DNA of 64,000 nucleotides from Ciborinia camelliae (Eukaryota > Ascomycota > Leotiomycetes > Helotiales > Sclerotiniaceae). The translations under genes and the position numbers were made by a program. The notes below the pieces were generated by a model. That model was not told the origin of the DNA. It saw only the letters and a program-made list of their open reading frames with translations, and ran no database searches. Every line of letters begins with the position of its first letter. Position 1 is the stretch's first letter. The stretch lies in the NCBI GenBank assembly GCA_025890175.1, contig JANPYM010000009.1:518468-582467 (forward strand). Reading direction: 5' to 3'. Shown here one piece after another: positions 48,472 through 60,460 of this stretch.

Positions 48472-48990
48472 TTTAGCGGTATTGAAAAAGTTATTTCTTG
48501 GATTTGTGAAGGGATCTGAAGCTCAAGGGAGCTTTTGGTTGAAGGATTGAAGAGTTTGGTTGATGGGAAGTTGAGCTTGTAAAGTTGATGAATGGATGAT
48601 AATCGGTGGTTCAAGGTGTTGTACGAGTTGTTTCTTGATGAGGCTTCTCTGGCAAGCTTAGCTTTTTGACCAATCAAGTTATGGATTAGCGCGTAACGCT
48701 TAAGCGAAACTTGCCTGGCCGATAAGGATTAATATCTCTCGAGAAAAAAAATCTAGCCAGAAGATTTTATTTCAACATCTCCCATTTTTGCAAGTCAACC
48801 CACAGGGCGAGCCAACGCAAGGAACCCTGAAAGAGTATCTCTCAAGGAATTTTTATTTTCTCAGTACATCCTTTAACTAAAACGTATGTACATCCTCCCA
48901 TCGAATTGCCCTGGTCGCAATTGGTCTTCATCGAGGTCAAGGTCTAACTTTCCCTCTTCATAGTTGATTCAATTCCAAACCAAAATTACA
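48472..48990. promoter_or_regulatory. Divergent promoter of V-ATPase c and SNU13, with a CCAAT box
   Basis: The 519-bp spacer holds CCAAT at 48670-48674, about 200 bp upstream of the V-ATPase ATG and about 320 bp from the SNU13 ATG. CCAAT is the site of the fungal HAP/CBC complex. Pyrimidine-rich sequence (CTTTCCCTCTTCA at 48948-48960) lies close to the SNU13 start. Functional use is inference. Confidence 0.4.
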
Positions 48991-49433
48991 ATGGCTGACG
49001 AACAAAATGAATCCGCTGCTTGGCCCGTCGGTAAGGTTCTTGTCATACTCCTGCGACTTGGTTTTTACTAATATATTACTCTACAGCCGACAGCACTCTC
49101 TCCCAAGAGATCCTTGACCTTGTTCAACAAGCTCAACATTACCGTCAATTGAAGAAGGGAGCCAACGAGACTACCAAGACCCTCAACCGTGGAATCAGTG
49201 AGATTGTTATCCTCGCCGCCGATACCGCCCCATTGGCCATTCTCCTCCATCTCCCTCTTCTCTGCGAAGACAAGAACACTCCTTACGTTTACGTACCATC
49301 CAAGACTGCTTTGGGACGCGCATGCGGTGTTAGCAGAGCTGTTATTGCTGCCAGCATTACCACCAACGAGGCATCCGACTTGATGGGTCAAATCAGAAGC
49401 TTGAAGGATAAGGTCGAGAGACTCCAGATCTAA
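48991..49433 (+). CDS. SNU13: Snu13, L7Ae-family snRNP/snoRNP protein
   Basis: Exon 1 is 48991-49030, the intron 49031-49086 (GTAAGG...TTTTTACTAAT...CTACAG, 56 nt) and exon 2 49087-49433. The product is 128 residues, matching the family (126-128). The L7Ae core is complete: [20 protein letters not shown] (RNA contact), [40 protein letters not shown] and [12 protein letters not shown]. The protein binds kink-turns in U4 snRNA and box C/D snoRNAs, nucleating the U4/U6.U5 tri-snRNP and rRNA 2'-O-methylation particles in the nucleus and nucleolus. RGISE and the ALGRACGV tract distinguish it from Nhp2 and ribosomal L7Ae/L8. Confidence 0.97.
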
Positions 49434-50402
49434 GATATGAACTAGATAGGATACATTCGCAAGAGCTACACCTTAACTGTGTGATGGCGATCGGCGTCGG
49501 TTTAAAGAATCTATGAGTTGAGGACAGGAAAGAAAACAAGCTTGTATACTTAATTACAGGTCACAAATACAAATCTATTACTGAGAAACTAATTTACAAA
49601 TTTTGACGTCCTTGACCCCTTGTTCTACATATCATTCGAATATCGAATGTTCTTTGGGACGTTGTCTACTCTTGTCTCAAGTCTCTTATTCGCAAACCTT
49701 GTTTTCCACGCAAATGATGAGAACTTCGAATGCTTTTTGGCTCTCGAACATTGTCTCAGCTTTACTCCTCGCAAACGAGAATCCAAAATCCTGGCTCCAT
49801 GCAGTTGAGGGATATACAATCAAAATGTGCATCAAGGCGAATAATCGAACATTATGAGGATTTCATACCGAACTGAACCCTTTTCTTAATACCCAGCATT
49901 GGTACCAAGACAATCTTCAATAACAGAATACAACTCGAACATCAAGAATCATCCTCTCGAGTTTTTAGACGACTGCTTTCTTATGGTCCAAAATCGAATT
50001 CGAGACTCATTCGCAATTCTTTGTAGAAGACTACCAGAAATCGAGGTTCCTTGATCCTTTAAAATAAGTGAAACGAGATGAACAACGTGAAATACTTCAG
50101 GATTCATGTCATCTATTGATTCATTTGGATTAAGAGTACAACTACAGCGATACAGATACTTCTCATACTCTCATACTAATTCTGACTCTCTTCAAAGTTT
50201 ATCTTCATATCATTGAACAAATGAACAAATGAATGGACGCATGGATACCCACGAAAGTGATGAATACTTTATAATTCTAACTTTGAATCTACCATTCTAT
50301 ATATATAATTCTCTACCTGTAGGAGTAACCCTTGACGTTCCTCCTCTAACGATAACCAAAATGCCACGCTATAATATACAATACAAAACACACACCACAT
50401 CC
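49434..50402. other. Convergent intergenic region (SNU13 and acyl-CoA oxidase 3' ends)
   Basis: It holds the two 3' UTRs. No gene is recognised. Frames at 49603-49857 have no recognisable domain. Confidence 0.6.
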
Positions 50403-52547
50403 TCACAACTTACTCTTAAACCTCTCCGTCTCATTCCTCTTAACAATATTATCATTATCCGCATACGGATCAACCGTCAGCCCATTAAGTGGATTCAACT
50501 GGCTAGCTCTGTAGAACATATCCTCATAAACCTTTCCATCCTTTCTACCTAGCGAAGAATCAAGCTGCCAATCAGGGAATGCCCATGCATCAACAAGACG
50601 TAATGCATGTGGTCTAATCTCCCCTAGCAACTTCATCACACTTTTGGTTCTCGCCAATTGGATTTGACGCACGGTGACAGCAGACGAGGAATAGAATTCC
50701 GAAGCCTCTTTCTCGAGAGTGTTGAGAGCATGGAGACGATAGAGTTTGTAGAGGACATCGATAGTTTCGGCGTCGAGTTCATAGCGGAGCGACTCACTCT
50801 GGAGAGCATCGTAGAAGTTCTTGACGACGAGGTATTGAGAGTGTGCAGTGCTGAGACGCCAGAAATCAACAAGAAGAGAGTTCCACGATCCTTTTTCGGC
50901 ATCGCGATGTTTGAGGGCTTCGAAGGTTAAGAAGGATGTTCTCCATGCAAACGCGGCGACGATATCACTATCTGAGCCGAGAACATCATGAGCGGCACCC
51001 ATGTCTTGCTTTTGAAGGAATGTTGTGAAGATTTTGGTCGTGTCGTTGTTGGGAGCATTACCCTTCAACACGGCCCGAGCGGATTTGAGAAGGTATCGAG
51101 CTACTTGCTGCGTGAGCATGTAGTTGTCTCCTTCCCAGGTTGTAGTGGGAAGGTAATCAGCATACCAAGTACCAATACCACTGAAACTTGAGTATCCGTG
51201 ACCGCCACATGCTCTTCGACAGACTTCAAGACCTTCGGCAGCCGTCGTGCTTCCAAGGGCTTTGAGACCGCATGATGTAGCATGTAGATCTGCCAATAAA
51301 TCACTTCCAGAGTTGAGCTCTTCAGGACCAGCACCCCTACTGCTATCAGAGGCATTTGCCGCACTTTGTTGCATTCTCTTCTGGTTATCCTGGTATAGGC
51401 CCATCATCGCCTTTCCTGTGAAGTGCAGAGCAAATGTCGCTGCAAGCAGTGGCAATAATCGATATTGTACCATTGTATAGTTAAGAACTTGATTCTCCCC
51501 GGATGCATCAGCTCCAGCATCACGGTCTTGGAATTGTCGCCTGACGGAGGCATATCTTGTTGCGATAGTCACACCCCGAGCTAACACGCCACCGGATTGG
51601 AGAACGATCGTTGATCGGACCCATGTCAAAGTACCATAAATCAACGATGGTGATGATGGCTTGACGTATTTGTTGGTTTCAGGGTCAACACTGGAGAACT
51701 TGGCCAGCATATTGATATGTGGAATCTTGACATGGTTTAATAATAGGAACCCATTATCCATTGTATTATAACCAAATTTTGGTCCGATATCACCAACATA
51801 AACACCATCCAATGGCTCATGAGTCTTCATATCTCTGATCTGGACAACGAAAGGATGTGGGCCATATGGCCTGCCTGCGATGATAAGTTGTGCCATAACT
51901 ACAGCATGGTTTGCAGTCCTTCCTAATGACCCAATCCACCATTTTGATGCAGTAAGATGTGGCGAGTGAAGGATGAATGTCTTATCTTCTGGATTCCATG
52001 TAGCAGTTGTCTCTAAGCCTCGCACATTCGATCCATGTCCCAATTCGGTTTGTGCATAGCATCCAATAGCCTTATAGTTCTCTGCAGGTTCGAGGAACAA
52101 TTTGTGTTGTTCGGGTGTACCTTGGCCACGCAAGGTGGTCTAGACATTGGTTAGCATTGTGAACATACAGATCATGAATTAACTCACCAGATACATGCTT
52201 GCATGTAACCCATAAGGAGTTGGTTCACTGATGAGATCATTGGCAACGTGATATTCTTCTTGACTCCAATTGTACTTGACTTGTAGTTGACGAAGTCTCT
52301 TCGCCCTTGCGAGGGATGTCTTGAATCTATCCACTCGACCATCGAAATAATTATTTGACTTATCGAACACCTTGTCGGCTTGGAGGATCTTAAGTATACG
52401 TTCTTGACGTTCCAATACTTCCTTTGTGAATAAAAAGTTGGAGAGCTTCTCGACATGTATATTAGACTTCTCTCTTTCCGCCTTGATGAGCTCAGTGCCT
52501 TGCGGGGCGGACGGCTTCAAGTCTTTGACCCATTGTGGAGGTGACAT
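50403..52547 (-). CDS. POX1: Peroxisomal acyl-CoA oxidase
   Basis: Exon 1 is 52188-52547, the intron 52140-52187 (GTGAGT...GCTAACC...CTAG, 48 nt) and exon 2 50403-52139. The product is 698 residues, the usual length. The enzyme performs the first step of peroxisomal beta-oxidation, oxidising acyl-CoA to trans-2-enoyl-CoA with FAD and producing H2O2. Visible features are the N-terminal alpha domain (MSPPQWVKDLKPSAPQGTEL), the FAD/substrate segment CYAQTELGHGSNVRGLETTA, WWIGSLGRTANHAVVMAQL, and the C-terminal GGHGYSSFSGIG with the catalytic Glu in TWEGDNYMLTQQVARYL. It ends in the perfect peroxisomal targeting signal Ser-Lys-Leu. The start at MSPPQ was chosen because the residues upstream (MIIIFSPYQSFK) do not look conserved. 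POX1 is used for the single-copy yeast-type name; fungi often have paralogues. Confidence 0.96.
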
Positions 52548-53507
52548 TTTGAATGATTGATATGGGGAAAAGATGATGATCAAGAGAATCGAAGATTTTT
52601 GGAATTCCTTTTCTTAGATAAATTCGGTCCTCAGTCAATAATGACTTCGAGGGCATTGGCATTGGCATATGCTCCGGATTGATGCGTACCTAGAGTTGAA
52701 GCTTCCTGACATGGACCCGGATGCCGAGGTACAAATGCATGATTGTGATTGGTAAGGCTCGGTGGAGCAGATAGGGGTAAAATGGGGTACTCCATATTTA
52801 TCTCCATGATTTGAAAGACAAACCAGACCCAACATCGATGATGTGAATATTAGTTAGTAGTAGTGGAGAGAGTATATCTTCAAATAAACGATGAGTAAAC
52901 TTCAGTGACAGTGACCAGTCCTCCGGTACACAAAAATTAGACGGTTAAATACCTACCTCCCTAGTACATACTGCGGTGTAACCTGTTACAGCCAAATAGG
53001 GGATGTTGTCAGAATTCTATTATCCTATTCGCTGCAATTCTTATCCTTGTTATAACCCTAACCACCTGATCTCATGTCTGCCGGCACGAAGTTAACATCG
53101 AGATAATATAATTGAGATTCATACATTCTTATGAGATAGTTATTTATTGGTATGTTTAATGAAATACTAGGTGTTTCTAGAAGTTGTCAACTACTACCTA
53201 GGTAGGTAGGTAGGTAGCTCATCTAGCAAGTAATATATATCACCATTCAAGTTGTTCCTTCTGTTTTAATCTTATATCTCCCGTTTCTACTTGCTCGAGT
53301 AGGAAGCTTCAAAAGGTTTGTTGTATCAATTTTGAGATGTCTAATTCAACCAATCTTTAATCATTATTCCATTCCTCAATCATAATTTTCTTTACTCCCA
53401 TATCCAAATGTCACCTCAAGTCCTATTACACCGCTGGATTCAACCTTCATTCGCTTTGATGCTCCTATTTCAACTTACTTTTGCATATTTAAACCACTAT
53501 CATTTCA
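52548..53507. other. Divergent intergenic region
   Basis: It lies between the acyl-CoA oxidase start and the membrane protein start. It contains GGCATTGGCATTGGC (52650-52670) and a TAGG run (53200-53217). No gene is recognised. Confidence 0.55.
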
Positions 53508-54440
53508 ATGTCAATACCCCCGCAGGAGCCGGAACCTGCACATCTGCAACCCTGTCAGGACCCGTCATCATTGGAGGCGGTAGAATCTACGTCGACGTCT
53601 GATCCAAGTGAACTGAGGTCTTGCGACCAACGCCCGAACTCAAGATACTGCATAGAGGCCTGCGTGGAGTCTTTAAGCTGGCGAGCATGGCTTTGTTACC
53701 TTGCCTGCCTGCTGGTAATCATCATGATCATTGGAATCGTCTTCAGCGCCCATGTATACTATCACGATATGGGAGGGCAAGGTTGGCTTAAGTTGAAGCA
53801 AAGAAACTTGGAAGGAAATGATCAAGTCCAGAATTTTTCGCAAGTATGTCTGCCATCGAGACAGTTGGGGCCCTATAATTCGGTATTCGCTCTGAGTTCA
53901 AGAACACCAGCCACTGTACCATATTATACCTGTGGAGATCAGCAAAACAGTTGCGAAGCATACGCCCACCCAGTGAGTCTTTATCCGAATATTGCATTCT
54001 TTTCTATTGCTGATCATACCGCTCGTTTACTACAGGAGATTTGCTGTCCTCAAGGTATGATTTGTCGTCCTACAACTCACACCGCGTCGGGCATATATTG
54101 TTGCAATGGGACGGTTTCACACTCCAACTGTCGTCTTTTGAGAGCCCATGCAAGGTGTAGACAAAACTACTTTGAATGCCCGGAAAACATGGGAGGGGGT
54201 TGTTGTCCTAATTCGACGACCTGTTACAAAAATCAATGTATTCCGGTTTTCAAACAACCATCTTCTGTTCGACCGTCAAATGGGCCAACAGTGACACCTT
54301 GGCCAGCTGCTCCCGTACCAAGAGAAGGAGAGATAGCACAAGGATCACAACTTATGATATCAAAATTTTGGCGCGCTGGTTATCCTCTTTCGGCATTGGG
54401 CTTCTTGATATTCGTCGGTGCCATGATGGGTATGCTCTGA
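53508..54440 (+). CDS. Cysteine-rich membrane protein, probable in-frame intron
   Basis: The ATG at 53508 opens 310 codons if unspliced. Bases 53973-54035 look like a 63-nt intron (GTGAGT ... TACTACAG) with no stop and a length divisible by three. Removing it gives 289 residues and joins AYAHP to EICCPQGMICRP, restoring a tight Cys spacing. The protein has an N-terminal cytosolic segment with six Cys or Pro-rich motifs, a transmembrane helix at about residues 61-83 (WLCYLACLLVIIMIIGIVFS), a lumenal or extracellular Cys-rich domain (CCPQGMICRP, GIYCCNGT, YFECPENMGGGCCPNSTTCY), and a C-terminal hydrophobic stretch (YPLSALGFLIFVGAMMGML). The 'C..xMGGGCCPxxxxC' pattern is common in fungal cell-surface proteins. 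No function is assigned. Confidence 0.75.
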   Translation: MSIPPQEPEPAHLQPCQDPSSLEAVESTSTSDPSELRSCDQRPNSRYCIEACVESLSWRAWLCYLACLLVIIMIIGIVFSAHVYYHDMGGQGWLKLKQRNLEGNDQVQNFSQVCLPSRQLGPYNSVFALSSRTPATVPYYTCGDQQNSCEAYAHPVSLYPNIAFFSIADHTARLLQEICCPQGMICRPTTHTASGIYCCNGTVSHSNCRLLRAHARCRQNYFECPENMGGGCCPNSTTCYKNQCIPVFKQPSSVRPSNGPTVTPWPAAPVPREGEIAQGSQLMISKFWRAGYPLSALGFLIFVGAMMGML

Positions 54441-56000
54441 TAGAAGTTTGGATACATTTTCATGTATGGAACTATTGATGGAGCCAACGGCATGTGATTG
54501 TTTTTGTCACCAATAGTTGATGAAAGCAAGTCAAGGGATTTTCCTATTTCGTCCAAAAAATTGAACGGCAGTTAATATAATATGCTCAATTGCTGATTGA
54601 CAGAACTAATACGTGAGACATTGATTAATCATCCGCTGTCTTGGCTGATTCATAGTTGTTTTCCCGCGAACCTAGAGTGTGGCTGTTCGAGAAGAACAGA
54701 CCATACACACTTCTCTATATCGAAGTCTTTCTTGACATACAAATAAAACAACCATTTCGGGATAATTCAAAGCCAATTTGCTCTATCCTAATAATCTGGA
54801 TGATTCGAGGGTTTGCGGAGGCGTTCTAGTGTACGTACATTGATGCAACAATATTCTCTCTCATTTTTGCAAAACAATTACAAATTGATTAGATGAAGCA
54901 CAAAATGCCACAACCTATCAAGTTATTTTTATGCTTCTAACGCGTATGAAGTCTCTTAACTGTTAAGATGAAACGCTGGGCAACGCCCCTCTCGAATCTC
55001 GATTAAAATAAAGAAAGCTGTCAATTGATCCTAGCTTCCAATTGCCCTGCGAAGGCTTCGATCGATTAGGATCACCATCACAGTAGCCTGATGGGTATGG
55101 TCCACACCCAAATTCCGACCGCTAAGATAGCAAGATATCCCTTGTAGTTCACCAGTCACCACCGTATGGCACGTCCTACCTTAGCGTAGCCGAGTTTTAT
55201 ACTTTCTGCGTGATTAGGTTATGGCGATCACTTTGATGTTGATACCATCGATTTCATTTATGTCAACTCCCCAAGGCTCATCCTAATTTAGATGGGTATG
55301 AAGAGGAAAAAATATGACTTTAATATATTTTTACTTCTCTGCTTTTAATTTAACATGATCTTTCCACCAATGAATGTTCATAGCCTTTTCGATTCATCAT
55401 ATCGTAGCATACTACTCAAACACTGACAGCCAGTAGCCTGGAAAGTTGGAAGTCAACGAGGAATAGAGCTAGAGCTTGTTCATATGCCTACAAAAGCATT
55501 ATAGGCTGTTTTCTTGGGCGCCATCAGGGCATTTATTTAACCCCGATAATCGAGAGAAATGTGAGCACGATGCCATTAGTAGCGATCATAAAGGACTCTT
55601 TTTCAACTCTCAAATCTTCAGACTTACACATAGAGGTCTTTAGCAAAATAAATAAATTAGCCATCTCTAGTGGAGATCTGAAACAGATCATTCAGAACTC
55701 TTTTACTGTACCTTTTTAAAAGCCGAATAATCAAAATCTCGCTTAGCTATACTGTAGTTGCTTCTTTATACCTAGGTATTTTTTTATACAATTACAAGGG
55801 GTATTTGAATCTATTTGTTGAAGATATGCAATAATTGATAACTTATAGATTACCTATCAATTGCTAGCTATCTTTTAAAGAAGTATAATCAACGTTTGAT
55901 CTGGTCTACTGTAGACATTCGGGTAAAAAAATTCATCTATATAATAATCTATACCTCAATAAGAGCTACTACTACGGAGTAAAGACCTCTCAGCCATAGA

Positions 56001-56386
56001 TCAAAATTCCACGAGCCAACCGGGATATGTATGCAACCAGTATGCACGTATCTTGTGGGTCTCGGACGTCTTATGTATGTCAAAAAAAATTCCGACTTCT
56101 TTGTTCACGGTTTTCAAGTCTTCAGGATCTAGAACACCACCAGCTTCAGTTGAGCCTGGATTCCTTATTAATTCCTTGTCATTAATACAGGTCTTAAGAG
56201 ATGTAATAAACTCGCTTTCTCTTTTGCCATGTGAAACGGTCTGCCTTTTGAGGCAGGGTGCCTTAGGCACTGGAAGGTGGACAATTCGAGAAGCTTAGCC
56301 CAACTGGTGATGCACCCGACTCTTTTAAGAGGCAATTGGCTTGAAAATGGCATTAATATCTTGGCAATTGGGTTTTTTGCGTCCAC
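56001..56386 (-). pseudogene. Possible decayed protein-coding fragment, unknown family
   Basis: One minus frame (56168-56386) reads through PFSSQLPLKRVGCITSWAKL. The other (56001-56270) continues with RQTVSHGKRESEFITSLKTC and STEAGGVLDPEDLKTVNKEV. They overlap around QCLRHPASKG/MPKAPCLKRQ, suggesting a frameshift in a former gene. Neither matches a family I can name. Its position between short inverted motifs would fit the body of a small DNA transposon, but no transposase motif is seen. Confidence 0.25.
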
Positions 56387-56531
56387 TCCTAACTTCTAAG
56401 CGTGGTTCTCGATAAAATAGCTCTCTTCACTTGATAAAATCAACAGCTTTACTCTGTCAAGCGAGGCCATTTAGAGCTCTTCATCAAGCTCAACCATATC
56501 CCTTTAGGCTCGCGGCCGCAAGATATAGCTA

Positions 56532-56566
56532 GTTTTTGCATCTCTAAACTTTAGAGATGCAAAAAC
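56532..56566. repeat. Perfect 17-bp palindrome with 1-base spacer
   Basis: GTTTTTGCATCTCTAAA is followed by C and its exact reverse complement. The stem would be a strong hairpin in RNA or single-stranded DNA. It is close to the right-hand inverted motif at 56569-56590. Confidence 0.9.
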
Positions 56567-57330
56567 GACCGATCTCCACTGTAGAGATGGCATCAGCAAC
56601 TTTTAGGCCGTTCTAGCATCACGCTTCGATGAGTTAATATATCAAACTACGGAAAATTAATCAATTTGATCTGATATTCATCATTTCTTGCCAAAGCCAG
56701 CAAGCGCTGAAGAAAAATAACGTTGATATTATCGTCGGCTATTCCAGGGTCCATAAGCTTAAAGACGTAATGGAATGACCATGCTATAACTGATCAAGAT
56801 TTTCACTGGCCCTGAATGTTAGTGCTTAAACAGGCTAGTAAGGACCAGAGCTTGAGCCTAATCAGTGTTAGGGATAATTTGGTAAGGCTTATAAATCTCA
56901 AGCTGTTCGAACCTTAAATCGAATTCACACAGACCTTATACAGCCCCCTCTCTGAGTGTATATCTCGGGAATTCATATAATTGAACCTAATTTTAACCAT
57001 TCCGAACGCAATCTTCGCAAACTCGTGGAGGTATTTTGAATTTTTGACTAGTTTGGGGGAGTATTCGGATATTGTGACTGGGCTTTTCTGCCCTGAAGCT
57101 TGGAGACAGGTCACAGGAGCTCCCAGCATGCATATAATAATACCTCCACTTCCACATGGCAAAATGTGCCATTGCCATTGTAGGCCAGTGCCAAGTTTAT
57201 TTCTAATTTCTACATTGTATCCTTTTCGTCTGTTCCCCTTAAAGAAACTTCATTTCTCGAGAATCGGTCATCATTGTATCATATCTTCAAGTACACAGAA
57301 CTTCTAACTTAAAGGCGGGCTTTCATAGCC

Positions 57331-58872
57331 ATGTCTCTACTATTTTATAAAAGGCCGGATTATACCAGCAAAGCAAATGGCCCTATAACTTCTACGGAAT
57401 GTCAACGTTATGCTGCAAGAGCGAAGAGTGAGTAGAATCTATCTCGGCCAGGTTAATTTTGACTAATCCTCGCCAGATTCTGAGCGTTCAATTCCCTCGG
57501 GACTAACATTCGAAGATGTGATTGAAAATCGATCGCTGCCAGTAAGTTTGAAGCCTTCCAAATATTGTGACGTTTACTGATTTTGTGTCAGCCATGCTCT
57601 TTAAGTGACTTTATGGACTTTCTCGTTTATATTGAGCATGATGCAGAGAATTTACAATTCTATCTGTGGTACAAGGACTATGTTCGTCGATTCGAGGCAC
57701 TCGCCAATCATGAAAAAAAGCTTTCCCCAGAATGGACGCCAGAAACAACGGAACCACCTAATCTTGCTAAAGATCCAGAGAAGAGCGGAGTGAGAAGATT
57801 GAAATCAACAATTGATATGCTGGATTGCAATGATATGGCCGGTTTTGATGGAGACTTGAAGTCTAGGGATGGCCTTCCTAGTCCTGTTCCATCGAGGGGT
57901 GATAGTGCAATCGGTAGCCCAAAATCTCCTTCAGTGTGGTCCGAAGGCCCTGGCGGAAAATCGGGGGAAGGGCTGGGCCAAGCGGGTCTCAAATGGCAAC
58001 CTTGTACGTCCGACGTTTGTTGAAAAGACTACTAGTGCTAACACCATCTAGTCACCATTCAGCCTATGCGAGAAGAGGTCAACCGAATAATGCGGCACTA
58101 CCTTGCTTTCAATTCAGCTCGAGAGCTTAACCTATCCCACAAAGACCGTGCTGCATGTCTGCACGCCCTTCAACATACCACCCACCCATCAGCTTTCTTA
58201 CCCGCCGTGGCTATAGCCGAAGCTGCACTTCGAGGCCAATCCCATCCGAACTTCATCAGATGGTCCATATGCAACGGCAATCGTCCTCGTGTCTTTTTTG
58301 TTCGAACTGTGGGCGTCATCAGTACCCTACTTGGATTTGTGATAGCCGCCCTATTGGTCCTCTCAGGAGCTAGTCGATGGTGGAGAATATCCGCAGGCCT
58401 GCAATTGTTTATAGGCGTCACTGTGTTAATGGCAGCCTACAACGGTCTCTGCATAATCATGCACCAATCCCATACCCGTAATCTACGTCCTTGGGAACAA
58501 ATCCTCCTGCACGAAGGCGATGAAGAGAGCGGACGACACTCCTTCGAAAACTCATCGCAACGACGCATCCAATTGGCAACACGAACAGGCGACCATGATA
58601 AGACAACCGACGAGATATCATTCTCTCAAGCTCCAATGCTGTCGAGTTTTGGGCCAAAGAATGATACAGAAGAATTTGAGCAGAAATGGGGAAATATTTA
58701 TAAGAAGAAAAATTTGGTGAGGAAGGTTTTTGATAAGACTACTTGGAGTCAAGATGAAAACTTGAGGTTGTTGCAGGATAAAATTGTGCTCGGGGCCCTT
58801 GCTTGGAGTTGTATTATTACGGTGCCTTTGACGGCGCTGTTTGTTGCGTTGCCAAAGTGGGATTTCTATTAG
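57331..58872 (+). CDS. RGS-domain protein with C-terminal membrane helices (Rax1/RgsB-like)
   Basis: Exons are 57331-57427, 57477-57541, 57592-58003 and 58052-58872. Introns are 49, 50, 50 and 48 nt, all GT...AG. The product is 464 residues. The RGS fold is split. Its first half is at about 42-92 (LTFEDVIENRSLPPCSLSDF, FLVYIEHDAENLQFYLWYKD). A roughly 100-residue Ser/Pro-rich insert follows, and the second half is at about 192-275 (FTIQPMREEVNRIMRHYLAF, SHPNFIRW). Then come two adjacent transmembrane helices (TVGVISTLLGFVIAALLVLS; ISAGLQLFIGVTVLMAAYNG) and a third near the C-terminus (WSCIITVPLTALFVALPKW). RGS domains accelerate GTP hydrolysis by G-alpha. The RGS plus membrane architecture is that of yeast Rax1 and Aspergillus relatives involved in polarity and development. 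Which orthologue it is remains open. Confidence 0.87.
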
Positions 58873-59240
58873 GCATGCAATTTTGAGGCGATTCGTCTGA
58901 AAAGTACCCGTAGAGATGAGATGAGATGAGATGAGATGAGATGAGATGTGATGGGGTGGGATGGGATTTACTTGGATCAGCCCGCACTTTTTGGTACATT
59001 GGAATGAGGTTATGTCTACATTAGGTGTTGGGTCTGGGAGGCTTTTTCCAACATTTTTTCTTCATTGTATAAATATTTTTAACCATCCATCACTCCATCT
59101 TTGTGAGCTGAGAAGGAGAAGACTACAATTTTGATTATAATCTCTGAGCCAACTTTAATTGGAATGATAAATTTTACCCCAACATGAACTATACATATCC
59201 CCGGTGAACCTTACCGGGAACTTTGGCTCCCGGTGAGCTT
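58873..59240. other. 3' flank of the RGS gene
   Basis: It contains an (ATGAG)n run (58915-58950) and otherwise ordinary sequence. The step into the AT-rich block begins at about 59240. Confidence 0.6.
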
Positions 59241-59684
59241 CGATTTAGCTCAAATATAGAAATTAATTTTTCACCCATCTCGCACCCGAATCGACTTTAA
59301 TTAGGGTTTTCGGAACTACATTTGAAATACCCTATTTAGGGTTAAAATGCAAGTTGGAAATCCCTATATAACCTACACCTTATATTTAGCTTAATATAGC
59401 TCTACACCAAAACGTATTTAATATATAAATTTTATATTAATCGATAAAGCTTTTCAAAAGTTTTTGATTAATATAATTTATATTATAATTAAAACTAGTA
59501 TTTAGGTTCTATATTAAATTAAAATAATTATATAGGTTATAAAATCAGATAATATACTTATATAAATATATAAATTTATATAAGTATATAAACTTATATA
59601 AGTATACAAACTTATATAAACATATATACCTATAATACACATACCCAAAAGCCTTAATATTACATTGTTAATAATATTATTTTT

Positions 59685-60460
59685 TAAAATTTTATAATTA
59701 ATACAGATTGTTAGCGTTTTATTTAAATTTAATAAAAAATATACCAATTGAAAGTTTTAATCGTATTCTATAATTTGATATTAATTTTGTATATTTTATA
59801 AATAATTTAAAGGTTTTATATTGATTTTAATATATTAATATAATAAAAACATAACTATAATTTTTAAAATACTACAATATTAACGATATAGTATTTTAAA
59901 CCCTAATATTTTTTAAAATTTTACAACGTTGGCGATATAATATTTTAAATCTTAAACTTTAATATTTTATAATTTTATAATTAATACAAATCACTAACAT
60001 TTTATTTAAATTTAATAAAAAGTATACCAATTAAAAACTCTAATCATACTCTATAATTTGATATTAATTTTGTATATTTTATAAATAATCTAAAGATTTT
60101 ATATTGATTTTAATATATTAATATAATAAAAGTATAACTATAATTTTTAAAATATTACAACATTAGCAATGTAATATTTTAAATCCTAATATTTTTTAAA
60201 ATTTTATAACATTAACAACATAATATTTTAAATCTTAAACTTTAATATTTTATAATTTTATAATTAGTACAAATCACTAGCGTTTTATTTAAATTTAATA
60301 AAAAGTATACAAATTGAAAACTCTAATCGTACTCTATAATTTGATACTAATTTTGTATATTTTATAAATAATTTAAAGGTTTTATATTGATTTTAATATA
60401 TTAGTATAATGAAAACATAATTATAATTTTTAAAATATTATATTGCTAATGTTGTAATAT
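59685..60460. repeat. 283-bp tandem satellite, about 2.7 copies
   Basis: The motif TTAGCGTTTTATTTAAATTT recurs as TAACATTTTATTTAAATTT and TAGCGTTTTATTTAAATTT, with the aligned position at 59712, 59995 and 60278, a spacing of exactly 283 bases twice. Differences between units are mainly C/T and G/A. The last unit is incomplete. Confidence 0.9.

Larger units (their letters stand above)
54441..57330. other. Intergenic with decayed coding-like and inverted-repeat sequence
   Basis: No intact gene is seen. From about 56000 to 56390 two overlapping minus-strand frames have ordinary amino-acid composition and look like one frame broken by a shift. A perfect palindrome lies at 56532-56566, and an inverted pair of GCCATCTCTA..GTGGAGATC motifs lies at 55661-55681 and 56569-56590. 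Confidence 0.5.

Noticed and set aside
59295..59345. TTAGGG motifs suggesting telomeric repeat
   Set aside because: Only two isolated occurrences, not tandem; a chance match in AT-rich sequence.
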